Positions 50,664 to 59,284 of a stretch of DNA of 64,000 bases are shown here, in pieces. Source of the DNA: Phytohabitans sp052068095. GTDB taxonomy: Bacteria > Actinomycetota > Actinomycetes > Mycobacteriales > Micromonosporaceae. Within the stretch, counting starts at the first letter, position 1. Each line of letters begins with the position of its first letter. A program made the position numbers and the translations under genes. Location: positions 1 through 64,000 of the forward strand of contig NZ_JBQHDG010000030.1 of the NCBI RefSeq assembly GCF_052068095.1, in the 5' to 3' direction. Under the pieces are notes generated by a model. It made no database searches and was not told the DNA's origin. It saw nothing but the letters and a program-made list of their open reading frames with translations.

Positions 50664-51403
50664 GGACAGTCAGCGTGGCGGACCTGGAGGTGCGCCGGGA
50701 GGTGTACCTCGCCGCCGCCCTCGACACGTTCAGCATCGCGCGGCTCGCGGCGCTGCCACACCTGACCGGCACGCGCTGCCTCGACCTCGGGCCGGGCGGC
50801 AGCGCCGTTCCCGTGTGGTTGCGCGACCGGGTCGGCGCGGCGGGTGAGGTGGTGACGGCGGTGGGCGACCCGCTCCCGCCGGCCGTCCTGGCACCCGGCC
50901 GGTACGGGCTGATCCGGGCCCGGCTGTTGCTCATGCGCGTACCCCACCCGGAAGGGCTGCTGCGGCGCCTGGCGGCCGCGCTGGGACCGGGCGGCACCCT
51001 CGTCGTCGAAGACTGGCACCTGTGGCCCGACAACGCGGTGCTCGCGGCACCGAGCCCGCGCGACGCCGGCCTCGTCGAGCGCTGTCAACGCCTGCTGAGC
51101 GAGGAGATCCTGCCCGGGCTCGGCGTCGACCCGACCTGGGCCATCCGCGCGCACTCCGCGGCCCGCGCCGCCGGTCTGACCACAGTGGACACCCAGATCC
51201 ACGTGCCGGTCTGGTCGGCCGGTGATCCGGGTGCCCTGCTGATGGCCGTGGACCTCGTCCGCCACCAGCGACGGCTCCTGACGGCCGGCCTGACCCCGGC
51301 CGAGCTCGACCGCGTGCGCCAGCTCGTCACCGATCCCGGCTCCGGCCTCGTGCTCCGCGGCCACCCGCTCTACTCGACCTCCGGCCCGGCCCCGCCCTGG
51401 TAG
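50660..51403 (+). CDS. SAM-dependent methyltransferase-like protein
   Basis: A 247-residue class I methyltransferase-like protein. The SAM motif I region is TRCLDLGPGGSAVPVWLRDR near residue 37, RARLLLMRVPHPEGLLRRLA matches the post-motif region, and GPGGTLVVEDWHLWP the motif III strand. The usual acidic residue after motif I is less clear. It is coupled to the binding-protein gene by ATGA, but no shared pathway is evident. It ends 3 bases before the convergent nucleoside hydrolase. Confidence 0.78.
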   Translation: MRTVSVADLEVRREVYLAAALDTFSIARLAALPHLTGTRCLDLGPGGSAVPVWLRDRVGAAGEVVTAVGDPLPPAVLAPGRYGLIRARLLLMRVPHPEGLLRRLAAALGPGGTLVVEDWHLWPDNAVLAAPSPRDAGLVERCQRLLSEEILPGLGVDPTWAIRAHSAARAAGLTTVDTQIHVPVWSAGDPGALLMAVDLVRHQRRLLTAGLTPAELDRVRQLVTDPGSGLVLRGHPLYSTSGPAPPW

Positions 51404-51406
51404 CGG

Positions 51407-52258
51407 TCAGAACACTCCGAAGTAGTCGGTGAAGAAGCGGTCCGGCGCCACCGCCGTCGCGACCTCGTGCGGCCCGTCCGCGCGCGGACGCCACGCGGTG
51501 GCGCCACTCCCGTCGACGGTCACCTCGCCGCGGGTGAACTCGCATACCTCGTCGTCGAAGACCGTGACCGCGGCGAGCGGGTCGTGGAAGTAGATGCCGT
51601 CGCGCTCGGCGAACCACACCGCGGCGAAGTCGCGCACCGGGCGCAGCAGCGGGACCGTGCAGCGGGCGCTGAAGGCATCGGCCTCCAGGTAGACCTGGCG
51701 GGTCACGTCGAGCCCGACCGCGCGGACGCGGGGCACCGGCGCGGCGAACACCCGGGCGGCCGCCTCGGGGTCGCATCGGACGTTCCACTCGGGCTTGCCG
51801 TCGGTGGTGTAGCGACCGCCCATCAGCACGAGCGCCTTCAGCAGCCCGGCGGTGTCGGAGTGGCGGTCGAAGAGCAGGGCGGCGTTGGTGAGCGGGCCGA
51901 TCGTCAGCAGCGTCACCTCGCCCGGATGGGCGCGGATCGTCGCGGCCAGGAAGTCGACCGCCTCCCCCCGCGGAAACTCGCTCTCGTGCGGCCAGCCGGC
52001 CACCCGGTCGGCCTGGTGGGCGAGCGCCTGCGGCGACGGGGCGCCGGCGAGCGTGGCCTCCTCGCCCGGCCGGATCGGCACGTCCACTCCCGCCACCCGG
52101 CAGAGCGCCGAGGCGAGCATCGCGCGCTTGGTGGCCTCGCCGGTGACCGTGGTGACGCCGAGCAGCTCGCAGCGCGGCTGGGCCAGCAGGTACGCGAGGC
52201 AGACCGCGTCGTCGATGTCCGAACCGATGTCGGTATCCAGCAGGATTTTTTCCGGCAC
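51407..52258 (-). CDS. Inosine/uridine-preferring nucleoside hydrolase
   Basis: A 283-residue IU-NH enzyme. The calcium-binding N-terminal aspartate cluster is ILLDTDIGSDIDDAVCLAYL. VTLLTIGPLTNAALLFDRHS and LVLMGGRYTTDGKPEWNVRC with DPEAAARVF follow, and the active-site His region is YFHDPLAAVTVFD. It splits ribonucleosides into base and ribose for salvage. The GTG start lacks a good ribosome site, so it could lie slightly elsewhere. It is divergent from the PheRS-like ligase. Confidence 0.9.
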   Translation of the reverse strand: MPEKILLDTDIGSDIDDAVCLAYLLAQPRCELLGVTTVTGEATKRAMLASALCRVAGVDVPIRPGEEATLAGAPSPQALAHQADRVAGWPHESEFPRGEAVDFLAATIRAHPGEVTLLTIGPLTNAALLFDRHSDTAGLLKALVLMGGRYTTDGKPEWNVRCDPEAAARVFAAPVPRVRAVGLDVTRQVYLEADAFSARCTVPLLRPVRDFAAVWFAERDGIYFHDPLAAVTVFDDEVCEFTRGEVTVDGSGATAWRPRADGPHEVATAVAPDRFFTDYFGVF

Positions 52259-52311
52259 GCCGACATTCAACCCGCTTGCCGGGCGATGCGCCCACACGGC
52301 ACACTCGACGG

Positions 52312-52421
52312 GTGACGTACGCCGCGACGCGATTTCTCCGCCCCCGGGTGACCGGTGGGCGACCGCGGCTGCGCTGACGGAGACGGCGCGAGACGAGCCC
52401 CCTGGCCACGCCGGGGGGCTC
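52312..52421 (+). promoter_or_regulatory. Attenuator-like leader of the PheRS-like gene
   Basis: A 21-codon leader frame (GTG 52312 to TGA 52375-52377) encodes MTYAATRFLRPRVTGGRPRL plus Arg, with six Arg codons. Eighteen bases later a 12-bp stem (52395-52406/52410-52421, one GT pair) is followed by TCGCCATTTT. Leader peptide then terminator is the layout of amino-acid attenuators. No strong ribosome site precedes the leader. Confidence 0.4.
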
Positions 52422-52459
52422 TCGCCATTTTCGACCCGTCTCTCTTTCGAGGATCCGCC

Positions 52460-53524
52460 ATGACGCCCGAAGAACTCCGCGCTGCCCTCGACCTGCGCGA
52501 CCTCACCGACCCCGAAGCCGGCGAACACGCGATGCAGCACGTCGTATCCGCCATCGAGTACGCGCTGGCCCGTGCCTGGGCGATCCCGGTGCGCCGCGAC
52601 CCCGGCCCGCGGATCGTGTCCGTGACCGACAACTACGACCGGCTGCGGTACTCGCCCGAAGCGGTCACCCGCGACCGCCGCTACAGCCGCTACCTGGACG
52701 GCGGCCGCATGCTCCGCTCGCACACCACCGCCCGGATCCCCGCGCTCCTGGACGCCAACGGCTTGCCGGACGTGCTGCTCAGCGTGCCCGGCGTCTGCTA
52801 CCGGCGGGACGTGATCGACCGCCACCACGTCGGTGAGCCACACCAGCTCGACCTGTGGCGGATCCGCCGGTCCGGTCCCCCACTAACCGAGGCCGACCTC
52901 GTGCACATGATCGGCCTGGTCGTCACGGCCGTGCTGCCCGACCGTCCGTGGCACACCGTGCCGAACACCCACCCGTACACGCTCGCCGGCCGCGAGATAT
53001 ACGTCGGCGACGTGGAGGTCGGTGAGTGCGGGCTCGCCCACCCGGAGGTCACCGGCGGCCCGAGCGGCCTCGCGATGGGGCTCGGCCTGGACCGGCTCGT
53101 GATGCTCGCGAAGGGCGTCGACGACATCCGGCTGCTGCGCTCGACCGACCCGCGGGTGGCGGCGCAGATGCGCGATCTCTCGCCGTACCGCCCGGTCTCG
53201 GCCATGCCGGCCGCGCACCGCGATCTCTCCCTCGCGGTGGCGGACGACCTCGACGCCGAACTGCTCGGCGACCGCGTACGCGACCTGCTCGGCCCGGACG
53301 CCGCCGCGGTCGAGGAGGTCTCGGTGCGCTCCGAGACCGGCTACGCGGACCTGCCCGAGTCCGCGCGCACGCGGATGGGCCTGCGGCCGGGCCAGAAGAA
53401 CGTGCTGCTCCGCGTGGTCCTGCGCGACCTCACCCGCACGCTCACCTCGACCGAGGCCAACGCCCTACGCGACCGCGTCTACGCCGGCCTCCACGAAGGC
53501 GAGGTGCACGAGTGGGCGACCTGA
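52460..53524 (+). CDS. Single-chain PheRS-like ligase (PheS catalytic domain plus FDX-ACB)
   Basis: A 354-residue class II synthetase relative. The catalytic domain (1-250) has motif 2-like GRMLRSHTTARIPALL, the CYRRDVIDRHHVGEPHQLDL block and motif 3 SGLAMGLGLDRLVMLAKGVD. The C-terminal FDX-ACB domain (about 255-354) begins SPYRPVSAMPAAHRDLSLAV. This order is that of monomeric mitochondrial PheRS, but PheS's HQxEG is HQLDL here. Actinobacterial paralogues have been catalogued as PheS-related ligases of unknown substrate. Tyr, Phe or another amino acid, and tRNA or a small molecule, are all possible substrates. Confidence 0.85.
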   Translation: MTPEELRAALDLRDLTDPEAGEHAMQHVVSAIEYALARAWAIPVRRDPGPRIVSVTDNYDRLRYSPEAVTRDRRYSRYLDGGRMLRSHTTARIPALLDANGLPDVLLSVPGVCYRRDVIDRHHVGEPHQLDLWRIRRSGPPLTEADLVHMIGLVVTAVLPDRPWHTVPNTHPYTLAGREIYVGDVEVGECGLAHPEVTGGPSGLAMGLGLDRLVMLAKGVDDIRLLRSTDPRVAAQMRDLSPYRPVSAMPAAHRDLSLAVADDLDAELLGDRVRDLLGPDAAAVEEVSVRSETGYADLPESARTRMGLRPGQKNVLLRVVLRDLTRTLTSTEANALRDRVYAGLHEGEVHEWAT

Positions 53525-53560
53525 CCGACGGCGGTCCCAGGCAGCTTCACGGTTGGCGGC

Positions 53561-53591
53561 GTAGCACCAAGTAGCACATCAGACTTAGAAT
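53561..53591 (+). promoter_or_regulatory. Toxin-antitoxin promoter with direct repeats
   Basis: GTAGCAC occurs twice (53561-53567 and 53571-53577), and a TAGAAT -10 box (53586-53591) ends 7 bases before the ATG at 53599, as in leaderless genes. The repeats are candidates for antitoxin autoregulation. Confidence 0.5.
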
Positions 53592-53598
53592 GGGCTAC

Positions 53599-53865
53599 AT
53601 GGCCGAGCACGCCCGCGAAATCACCCAGCGCGAGCTGCGCAACGAGTCAGGCGAGATCATGCGAAGCGTCGAGCGCGGTGAGTCGTTCACGATCACCCGC
53701 AACGGCACGCCGATCGCGCGTCTGATCCCGCTGCGCCGCCGCACCTTCGTGCCGCGGGAGGAGGTCATAGCCGCGTTCGCCACGGCTCCCAGGATCGACG
53801 CCGATCGGTTCCGCGCCGACCTCGACGCTGGCGTCGACGACGACCTGGACAGCCGTGAGTGGTGA
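53599..53865 (+). CDS. Phd/YefM-type antitoxin
   Basis: An 88-residue antitoxin. The N-terminal DNA-binding fold is ITQRELRNESGEIMRSVERG then SFTITRNGTPIARLIPLRRR. The acidic, flexible C terminus that binds the toxin has VDDDLDSREW. An ATG at 53590 overlaps the -10 box, so 53599 is preferred. It overlaps the toxin gene by 11 bases. Confidence 0.9.
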   Translation: MAEHAREITQRELRNESGEIMRSVERGESFTITRNGTPIARLIPLRRRTFVPREEVIAAFATAPRIDADRFRADLDAGVDDDLDSREW

Positions 53866-54292
53866 GCCGTCGAGTCGAGGACTGATCGACACCAACATCG
53901 TCATCCATCTCTCCCGCCTCGACGCCGCCGATCTGCCGGAGGAGCTGGTCATAAGCGCGGTCACGCTTGCCGAGCTGTCCGCCGGCCCGCACCATGCTGA
54001 CGACCCGGTGGAGCGCGCACGCCGGATCAGCATCCTCCAGCACGTGGAGGCCACATTCGATCCACTACCGTTCGACGCGGACGCGGCGCGGGCGTTTGGG
54101 CGAGTTACCGCCGCGGTGCTCGCTGCCGGCCGCAAGCCGCGCAGGCGGCTCGCCGATCTGATGATCGCCTCGATCGGGATCGTCAACGGCCTGCCGATCT
54201 ACACCACCAATCCCGACGACTTCGCGGGCTTGGACAGGCTCGCTGAGATCATCCCGGTACAGCGCCCCGCTCCGACCGAGCCTCGTCCTTGA
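53855..54292 (+). CDS. vapC: VapC-type PIN-domain toxin
   Basis: A 145-residue PIN ribonuclease. The acidic active site is complete: Asp in GLIDTNIVIH, Glu in TLAELSAGPH, Asp in RLADLMIASI and NPDDFAGL. It should cleave RNA, commonly initiator tRNA or rRNA, when free from the antitoxin encoded immediately upstream. Length and start (GTG 53855) are normal. Confidence 0.9.
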   Translation: MSGEPSSRGLIDTNIVIHLSRLDAADLPEELVISAVTLAELSAGPHHADDPVERARRISILQHVEATFDPLPFDADAARAFGRVTAAVLAAGRKPRRRLADLMIASIGIVNGLPIYTTNPDDFAGLDRLAEIIPVQRPAPTEPRP

Positions 54293-54351
54293 CCTGCCGA
54301 GCGACGTTCTCGCGGCTCGACGGTTGAGTGGGTGGGCGCCGGGCGGTCCCG

Positions 54352-54357
54352 TACCGT
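54352..54357 (+). promoter_or_regulatory. Leaderless -10 box of the MBL-fold gene
   Basis: TACCGT ends 6 bases before GTG 54364, with no ribosome site. Confidence 0.4.
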
Positions 54358-54363
54358 AGCGGC

Positions 54364-55134
54364 GTGACGTACAAGGTCCAGGTCACCTGGTGGGGGCACA
54401 GCACCGTCTGGGTCGAAGACTCCGGCGTGCGCATCGTGACCGACCCCGTCCTCGGTGACCGGATCGCGCACCTGAAGCGGATGCGCGGTGTCGCGCCACG
54501 GCTGGCCGGGCCGCCCGACGCGGTGCTCGTGTCTCACCTGCACGCCGACCACCTCGACGTGGCGTCGCTGCGGCGGCTCGGGCCGGAGGCGACGCTCGTC
54601 GTGCCGGCCGGTGCGGGCGCGTTCGTGCGGCAGCGGCTCGGGCCGGCGTTCCATCGGCGGTGCGCGGAGCTGGCCGTCGGCGACGACGTGGCGGTCGGCG
54701 GGGTGCGGATCAAGGCTGTCCCCGCCGCCCACGACGGCGCTCGCGGTCCGTGGTCACGGCACCGGGCGGCGGCCCTCGGCTACACGGTGCACGGCGCGGC
54801 CAACACCTGGTTCGCCGGCGACACCGGGCTTTTCGACGGGATGGCCGACCTCGGCCCGCTCGACCTGGCGCTGGTGCCGGTGGGCGGCTGGGGGCCGACG
54901 CTGGGGCGCGGGCACCTGGACGCCTACACGGCGGCCGAGGCGATGCGGCGGGCGGCGCCGCGGGAGGCGGTGCCCGTGCACTTCGGCACGTTCTGGCCGG
55001 TGGGGATGGCGCGGGTGCGGCCGGACCGGTTTCACAACCCGGGGCCGGACTTCGCGCGGATCACCGAGACCGTCGCGCCGGGCACCCGCGTGACCGTCCT
55101 TTCCCCGGGCGACTCCATGACGGTGATCCCGTGA
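54364..55134 (+). CDS. Metallo-beta-lactamase-fold hydrolase (UlaG-like)
   Basis: A 256-residue MBL-fold protein. It contains VTWWGHSTVWVEDSGVRIVT, the metal motif SHLHADHLD near residues 58-66, AAHDG, WFAGDTGLFD and a final PVHFGTFWP, so all ligands are present. Relatives include ascorbate-6-phosphate lactonase UlaG and lipid phosphodiesterases. The substrate is unknown. It overlaps the DedA gene (GTGA), which hints at lipid metabolism. Confidence 0.88.
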   Translation: MTYKVQVTWWGHSTVWVEDSGVRIVTDPVLGDRIAHLKRMRGVAPRLAGPPDAVLVSHLHADHLDVASLRRLGPEATLVVPAGAGAFVRQRLGPAFHRRCAELAVGDDVAVGGVRIKAVPAAHDGARGPWSRHRAAALGYTVHGAANTWFAGDTGLFDGMADLGPLDLALVPVGGWGPTLGRGHLDAYTAAEAMRRAAPREAVPVHFGTFWPVGMARVRPDRFHNPGPDFARITETVAPGTRVTVLSPGDSMTVIP

Positions 55135-55730
55135 GTGCGCTCCTCAGCACGCTGGTTTCGCTCATCGTGGTGGTGACCTTCGGCGCGGTGGTGCCGATCG
55201 TGCCGACCGGAGCCGCGGTGAGCGGCGCGGCGGCCTACGCGGCGCACCAGAACCCGCTGTACGTGCTGCTCGTGATCGTGGCCGGGGCCGGCGGCGCGTA
55301 CATCGGCGACCTCGCGATGTACGCGATCTGCCGGTGGGGCGGCGAGCAGCTGGCCCGGCGCCTGCACTGGCTGCGCGACAAGGAGCGCCTGGAGCGGATG
55401 AGCAAAAAGCTCCAGGAACGGCAGATCTCCGTGCTGCTCGTCTCCCGCCTGCTGCCCGGCGGGCGGGTGCCGGTGCTGCTGGCGGCGGCGCTGATGGGCC
55501 TGGACTGGCGGCGGTTCGCGGTCACCAACCTGCCGGCCTGCCTGCTCTGGTCGACCGTGTACGCGGGGATCGGCATCTTCGGGTACGCGATCTTCCCGGA
55601 ACCCTGGCAGAGCGTGGTGGCCGCGGTGCTGCTGGTGCTGCTGATCTCACAGACCGCCTCGATCATCAGCCGGCGGCGGGAGGCGGCGGCCGAAGCCCGC
55701 GAGGTCAGGCCCCGGCAGACGGAAGCCTGA
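55131..55730 (+). CDS. DedA/VTT-domain membrane protein
   Basis: A 199-residue DedA-family protein. The VTT pattern includes VPIVPTGAAVSGAAAY, then GAYIGDLAMYAICRWGG and the hallmark SRLLPGGRVPVLLAAALMGL. Several helices are visible. Members act as lipid scramblases or transporters (for example for undecaprenyl phosphate). It is co-translated with the MBL-fold hydrolase. The 3' end overlaps the convergent phosphodiesterase by 26 bases. Confidence 0.88.
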   Translation: MSALLSTLVSLIVVVTFGAVVPIVPTGAAVSGAAAYAAHQNPLYVLLVIVAGAGGAYIGDLAMYAICRWGGEQLARRLHWLRDKERLERMSKKLQERQISVLLVSRLLPGGRVPVLLAAALMGLDWRRFAVTNLPACLLWSTVYAGIGIFGYAIFPEPWQSVVAAVLLVLLISQTASIISRRREAAAEAREVRPRQTEA

Positions 55731-57891
55731 CCGGCTCGGCCTCCCGGAGATCCGGCGCGTCGAGGCGCAGCCCCAGCTTGTCGAGCCAGCTCAGCAGCGT
55801 GCGGTACACCCCGTCCGGCCCGACCACGGGATCGGTCTCCAGCGTCCACCCCGACGGGTAGACCAGAAACGCCTCGGTCTGCCAGCCGCCCAGCCCGCCG
55901 TGGCTGCCCACGAGCTCCTCGAACGCGGCGACCTCCTCGATGCCCGGCTCGACGACGCTGACCAGCACCAGGTCGCCGACGTGGTCCATTTGCTGGTGGC
56001 GGAGGAGGTCTTCGCGGGCGCGCGGGCCGTACTGCACCAGCGGGTCTTCGCCCTCGACGTGCCCGTCGCGCAGGCGGTGCCATCCGCGCTTGCCGTGTGC
56101 CACCGGTCCGTGCTCGGCCTCGTCGACCACCACGATGCCGACGCCGGGGTGGGCGACGAGCCCGGCGACCAGCTCCGGGTGCTCGGCCTCGATCTTGTCG
56201 CGGGTGAGCTTTTCCGGGTGGCGGGTGAGGTAGACCATGCCGAGGTTGCCGGAGGCGATGACCACGGTCTCCGGGTCGCGTTCGGCGATCGCCTTCGCCT
56301 CTTCGTCGGCCGGGCCGAGCGTGACCTCGCCGTCGTGGGTGTGCTTGCGGATCGCTTTCCGGGTCGCGGCGGCGGTCGGCCCCTGGCGGCTGACCGCCTC
56401 GGTCAGCAGTGCGTTTACCCGGCCCCACTCCTCGACGGTGCGGGTGGCGGCGCCCGGCCGGTGGCCGTTGGTGCCACCCCGCGCCAGCCGCGCCACCACC
56501 TCTTCCAGCGACTCGTCGAACCGCTGGCGGAACGTGGCACCCTGGCTCTGCCCGTGGTCGGAGAGGACGACCAGGTGGTATCGCCGGGCCGCCTCGCGGG
56601 AGAGCCGCTCCAGCATGCCCAGCACCAGGTCGAGCGACTCCAGCACGTCGAGCGCCTCCGGGCGGGCCGGGCCGGCGTGGTGGGCCACCTCGTCGTAGTC
56701 GACGAAGTCGCAGAAGATCACCGGCGCGCCGCGGGCCATCTGCTCGGCGATCAGCGTGACGTTGAGGTCGCGCAGCAGCGTGGTGGCCGGGCGCAGCGCG
56801 AGGAACGCGCCACCGCGGCTGACCCGCGGGCGTACGTCGCGGCGGCGTTGCACCCGCGCCTGGTGCAGCTCGCGGATCAGCTCGCCGATGCCGAGCACGA
56901 CCGCGCGGGTGAAGCCGTACGGGCTGGTCATGAACGAGGCGTACCCCCGCGCGTTGCGCCCGGGCAGCGCGGCGTGGCTGACCGTGAGCAGGCAGGTGGC
57001 GGCGTCGCCGGAGAACACGTTGCTGATGCTCACCCCGCCGTCGCGGAGCAGGCCCTGGTCGCCGGCCAGCCGCCGCTCGACCTCGGCCGCGTCGCGGGGA
57101 CGGCTGGTGACGACGAGGCGGCGGCTGTCCTTCTCGTACCACCGGAAAGCCGGCACCCGGCGGACGTCGCCGTAAAGGATGCCCGCCTGGGCGGCGGGCG
57201 TGGTGGCCGGCATGCCGGTGTGCCAGGTGGCCAGGCGATGGCTGCGGGTGCCCAGCCAGCGGCCGACGTTGGGCAGGTTGCCGGCGCGCACGGCCCACCG
57301 CAGCAGCGGCGCGGGCACGCCGTCGAGCTGGATCACCAGCAGGCCGTCCGGGCAGGCCACGGCGCCGGTGCCTTGCTTGACCTTCTCTTCGAGGCGGCGC
57401 ACCCGGGCCATCAGGCGCACGGTCTCGCTCACGAACGTGTCGTCGGTGCCCGCGTCGGCGAACCAGTTGACGAGTGCCGACAGCGCGACCGCGACCCACG
57501 ACGCGCCGAAGACCACCGGGAGGTTGGCGACGTGGGTGTCGGGCGCGAACCACAGCGCCACGTACAGCACGATGGCCTGCACCATCGCGCCCAGCACCAG
57601 CGCGCCGAAGCCGCCGAGCACGGTGGCGAGCGCGAGCAGGAGCGGCCGCAGCAGCGCGCCGACGGCGGCGACCACCACCACGAGGCCGAGCAGCGCGACG
57701 AGGTTGCTCGCGGTCACGCCGGGCAGCAGCCAGAACGTGCCGGCGAGCACGATGAACGAGGTCACCGCGTTGCGCAGGATGCTGCGTACCCGGCGGATGG
57801 TGGGCCGCCAGCCGCGCAGCGCGCGCAGGCCCACCCTGGCCCGCCCGGGGCGGGTCACGACCGCGTCGCGCTCCGGGTTCACAGTGGCCAC
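55705..57891 (-). CDS. Membrane-anchored alkaline-phosphatase-superfamily phosphodiesterase
   Basis: A 728-residue protein. About four N-terminal helices (residues 40-145) carry FWLLPGVTASNLVALLGLVV, the phage-holin-IV-like DUF at the N terminus. A nucleotide pyrophosphatase-like catalytic domain follows, with GLLVIQLDGVPAPLLRWAVR, TGMPATTPAAQAGILYG (nucleophile Thr), CDFVDYDEVAHHAGP and LVVLSDHGQSQGATF. It probably cleaves an extracellular or membrane phosphodiester. The GTG at 57891 is a best guess; 57882 also fits. It lies downstream of the AraC gene on the same strand. Confidence 0.82.
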   Translation of the reverse strand: MATVNPERDAVVTRPGRARVGLRALRGWRPTIRRVRSILRNAVTSFIVLAGTFWLLPGVTASNLVALLGLVVVVAAVGALLRPLLLALATVLGGFGALVLGAMVQAIVLYVALWFAPDTHVANLPVVFGASWVAVALSALVNWFADAGTDDTFVSETVRLMARVRRLEEKVKQGTGAVACPDGLLVIQLDGVPAPLLRWAVRAGNLPNVGRWLGTRSHRLATWHTGMPATTPAAQAGILYGDVRRVPAFRWYEKDSRRLVVTSRPRDAAEVERRLAGDQGLLRDGGVSISNVFSGDAATCLLTVSHAALPGRNARGYASFMTSPYGFTRAVVLGIGELIRELHQARVQRRRDVRPRVSRGGAFLALRPATTLLRDLNVTLIAEQMARGAPVIFCDFVDYDEVAHHAGPARPEALDVLESLDLVLGMLERLSREAARRYHLVVLSDHGQSQGATFRQRFDESLEEVVARLARGGTNGHRPGAATRTVEEWGRVNALLTEAVSRQGPTAAATRKAIRKHTHDGEVTLGPADEEAKAIAERDPETVVIASGNLGMVYLTRHPEKLTRDKIEAEHPELVAGLVAHPGVGIVVVDEAEHGPVAHGKRGWHRLRDGHVEGEDPLVQYGPRAREDLLRHQQMDHVGDLVLVSVVEPGIEEVAAFEELVGSHGGLGGWQTEAFLVYPSGWTLETDPVVGPDGVYRTLLSWLDKLGLRLDAPDLREAEPVRLPSAGA

Positions 57892-57968
57892 CAGCAAACG
57901 ATGGCACAGACCGTCACGCCCGGTTGAGGTATACCCTGCCTGTCTTGCTGCCGTCGTATCACTTTGTC

Positions 57969-58787
57969 CTAGTTTGCTGGGTGGGTGGCGTCGCGGTACG
58001 CGCCCGGTGTTACCCCGTAGCAGCGCGTGAACCACCTGTTGAGATGACTTTGGTCGGCGAACCCGGCCGCGGCGGCCGCCTCCGCGATCCCGCAGCCGGC
58101 GCCGATGAGCCGGCGGGCCTGCCGCAGCCGCGCCTGGCGCTGGTAGTCGCTCGGCGACAGCCCGTAGACGTCGCGAAACGCGCGGTAGACCGCGAACCGG
58201 CTGGTGCCGGCGGCGGCCGCGAGATCGGCGGCGGTCAGGTCCTCGGTGTACTCCTCGTCAAGCCGGTCGCGGACCCGCCGCGCGATGCCGGCGGCGCCGG
58301 TGAGGCGGCGTGCCGGCGCGGTCCGGGCGTGGCGGGTGATCGCCGCTACCGCGGCGGCCAGGCGCTCGTCGCGGGCCAGCGCGGTCGCCGGCCCGACCAG
58401 CGCCGCGTGGAGGCCGGCCACCGCACCGGCCAGCGTCGCGTCGGCCACCACCGGCTCGGCGAACAAGGGCAGCCCGACCTCGCGCTCGGCACGGTCCGCG
58501 AGCACGTCACCCACCAGGGCGGGGCCGATGTGGACCATCCGGTACGTGAACCCGAGCGCGTCGGCGGCGTGACCGTCATGCGGCTCGTCGGGGTTGAACG
58601 CCATCACCATGCCGGCGCTGGAGGTGTGCGCGGCGCCCCGGCAGGTGAAGGACTGCGCTCCGGTCTCGGTCACGCCGAAGGAGTAGGTGTCGTGGCTGTG
58701 CCGGTGGTAGACGTGCTGCTCGAAGTGGGCGTGCATCGCCTCCAGCGGCCGGTCGGCGGCCCGCCAGTATCGCGCCCAGTCCCCCAC
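57969..58787 (-). CDS. AraC-family regulator with a cupin sensor domain
   Basis: A 272-residue regulator. The cupin-type domain has FEQHVYHRHSHDTYSFGVTE and VMAFNPDEPHDGHAADALGF. The C-terminal double HTH (about 175-265) includes LTAADLAAAAGTSRFAVYRA and GIAEAAAAAGFADQSHLNRW. GTG 58787 follows a GATACT box by 6 bases without a ribosome site, fitting a leaderless start. It is divergent from the DUF2000 gene, which in related genomes it commonly accompanies. Confidence 0.9.
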   Translation of the reverse strand: MGDWARYWRAADRPLEAMHAHFEQHVYHRHSHDTYSFGVTETGAQSFTCRGAAHTSSAGMVMAFNPDEPHDGHAADALGFTYRMVHIGPALVGDVLADRAEREVGLPLFAEPVVADATLAGAVAGLHAALVGPATALARDERLAAAVAAITRHARTAPARRLTGAAGIARRVRDRLDEEYTEDLTAADLAAAAGTSRFAVYRAFRDVYGLSPSDYQRQARLRQARRLIGAGCGIAEAAAAAGFADQSHLNRWFTRCYGVTPGAYRDATHPAN

Positions 58788-58793
58788 CCGCCA

Positions 58794-58799
58794 AGTATC
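58794..58799 (-). promoter_or_regulatory. Leaderless -10 box of the AraC-family gene
   Basis: GATACT on the minus strand, ending 6 bases before GTG 58787. Confidence 0.4.
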
Positions 58800-58853
58800 C
58801 CCCGCGCACGAGCGTCCAAGACCGCCGCGGACCGCCGGGGTGATCATGGCGGC

Positions 58854-59261
58854 ATGGCCACTACCAAGATCGCTATCGTCGTCCGCGACGACCTGGCCGC
58901 CTGGCAGCGGCTGAACGTGACCGCCTTCCTCGCCTCGGGCGTGGCCGGCGCCTTCCCGTCCTCGGTCGGCGAGCCGTACGAGGACGCCTCCGGCACCTCC
59001 TACCTGCCGATGTTCGGGCAGCCGGTGCTCGTGTACGCGGCCGACCTCGACGCGCTCACCGAGGCACGGGCCAAGGCGGTCGAGCGGGGTCTGGCGGTCG
59101 GCGTCTACACCGAGGAGCTCTTCACGACCGGCAACGACGAGGACAACCGGGCCGCGGTGCGCGCGGTGCCGGCGGAGAAGCTGCGGCTGGTGGGCCTGTC
59201 GGTGCACGGCCCGCGGAACGCGGTGGACAAGGTGTTGAAGGGACTGTCGCTGCACCCGTGA
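58854..59261 (+). CDS. DUF2000 family protein
   Basis: A 135-residue protein of the DUF2000 (peptidyl-tRNA-hydrolase-like fold) family. It opens TKIAIVVRDDLAAWQRLNVT, with ASGVAGAFPSSVGEPYEDAS and GVYTEELFTTGNDEDNRAAV. No enzymatic role is established. It sits divergent from the AraC gene, likely its target. Confidence 0.85.
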   Translation: MATTKIAIVVRDDLAAWQRLNVTAFLASGVAGAFPSSVGEPYEDASGTSYLPMFGQPVLVYAADLDALTEARAKAVERGLAVGVYTEELFTTGNDEDNRAAVRAVPAEKLRLVGLSVHGPRNAVDKVLKGLSLHP

Positions 59262-59272
59262 CCGGGGGCGCT

Positions 59273-59278
59273 TAGGCT
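59273..59278 (+). promoter_or_regulatory. Leaderless -10 box of xthA
   Basis: TAGGCT ends 6 bases before ATG 59285, with no ribosome site. Confidence 0.45.
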
Positions 59279-59284
59279 CGGTGG

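Noticed and set aside
55900..57927. A 675-codon plus-strand frame opposite the membrane phosphodiesterase
   Set aside because: Composition is that of an antisense shadow in high-GC DNA, with no recognisable motif. The minus-strand frame has catalytic motifs.
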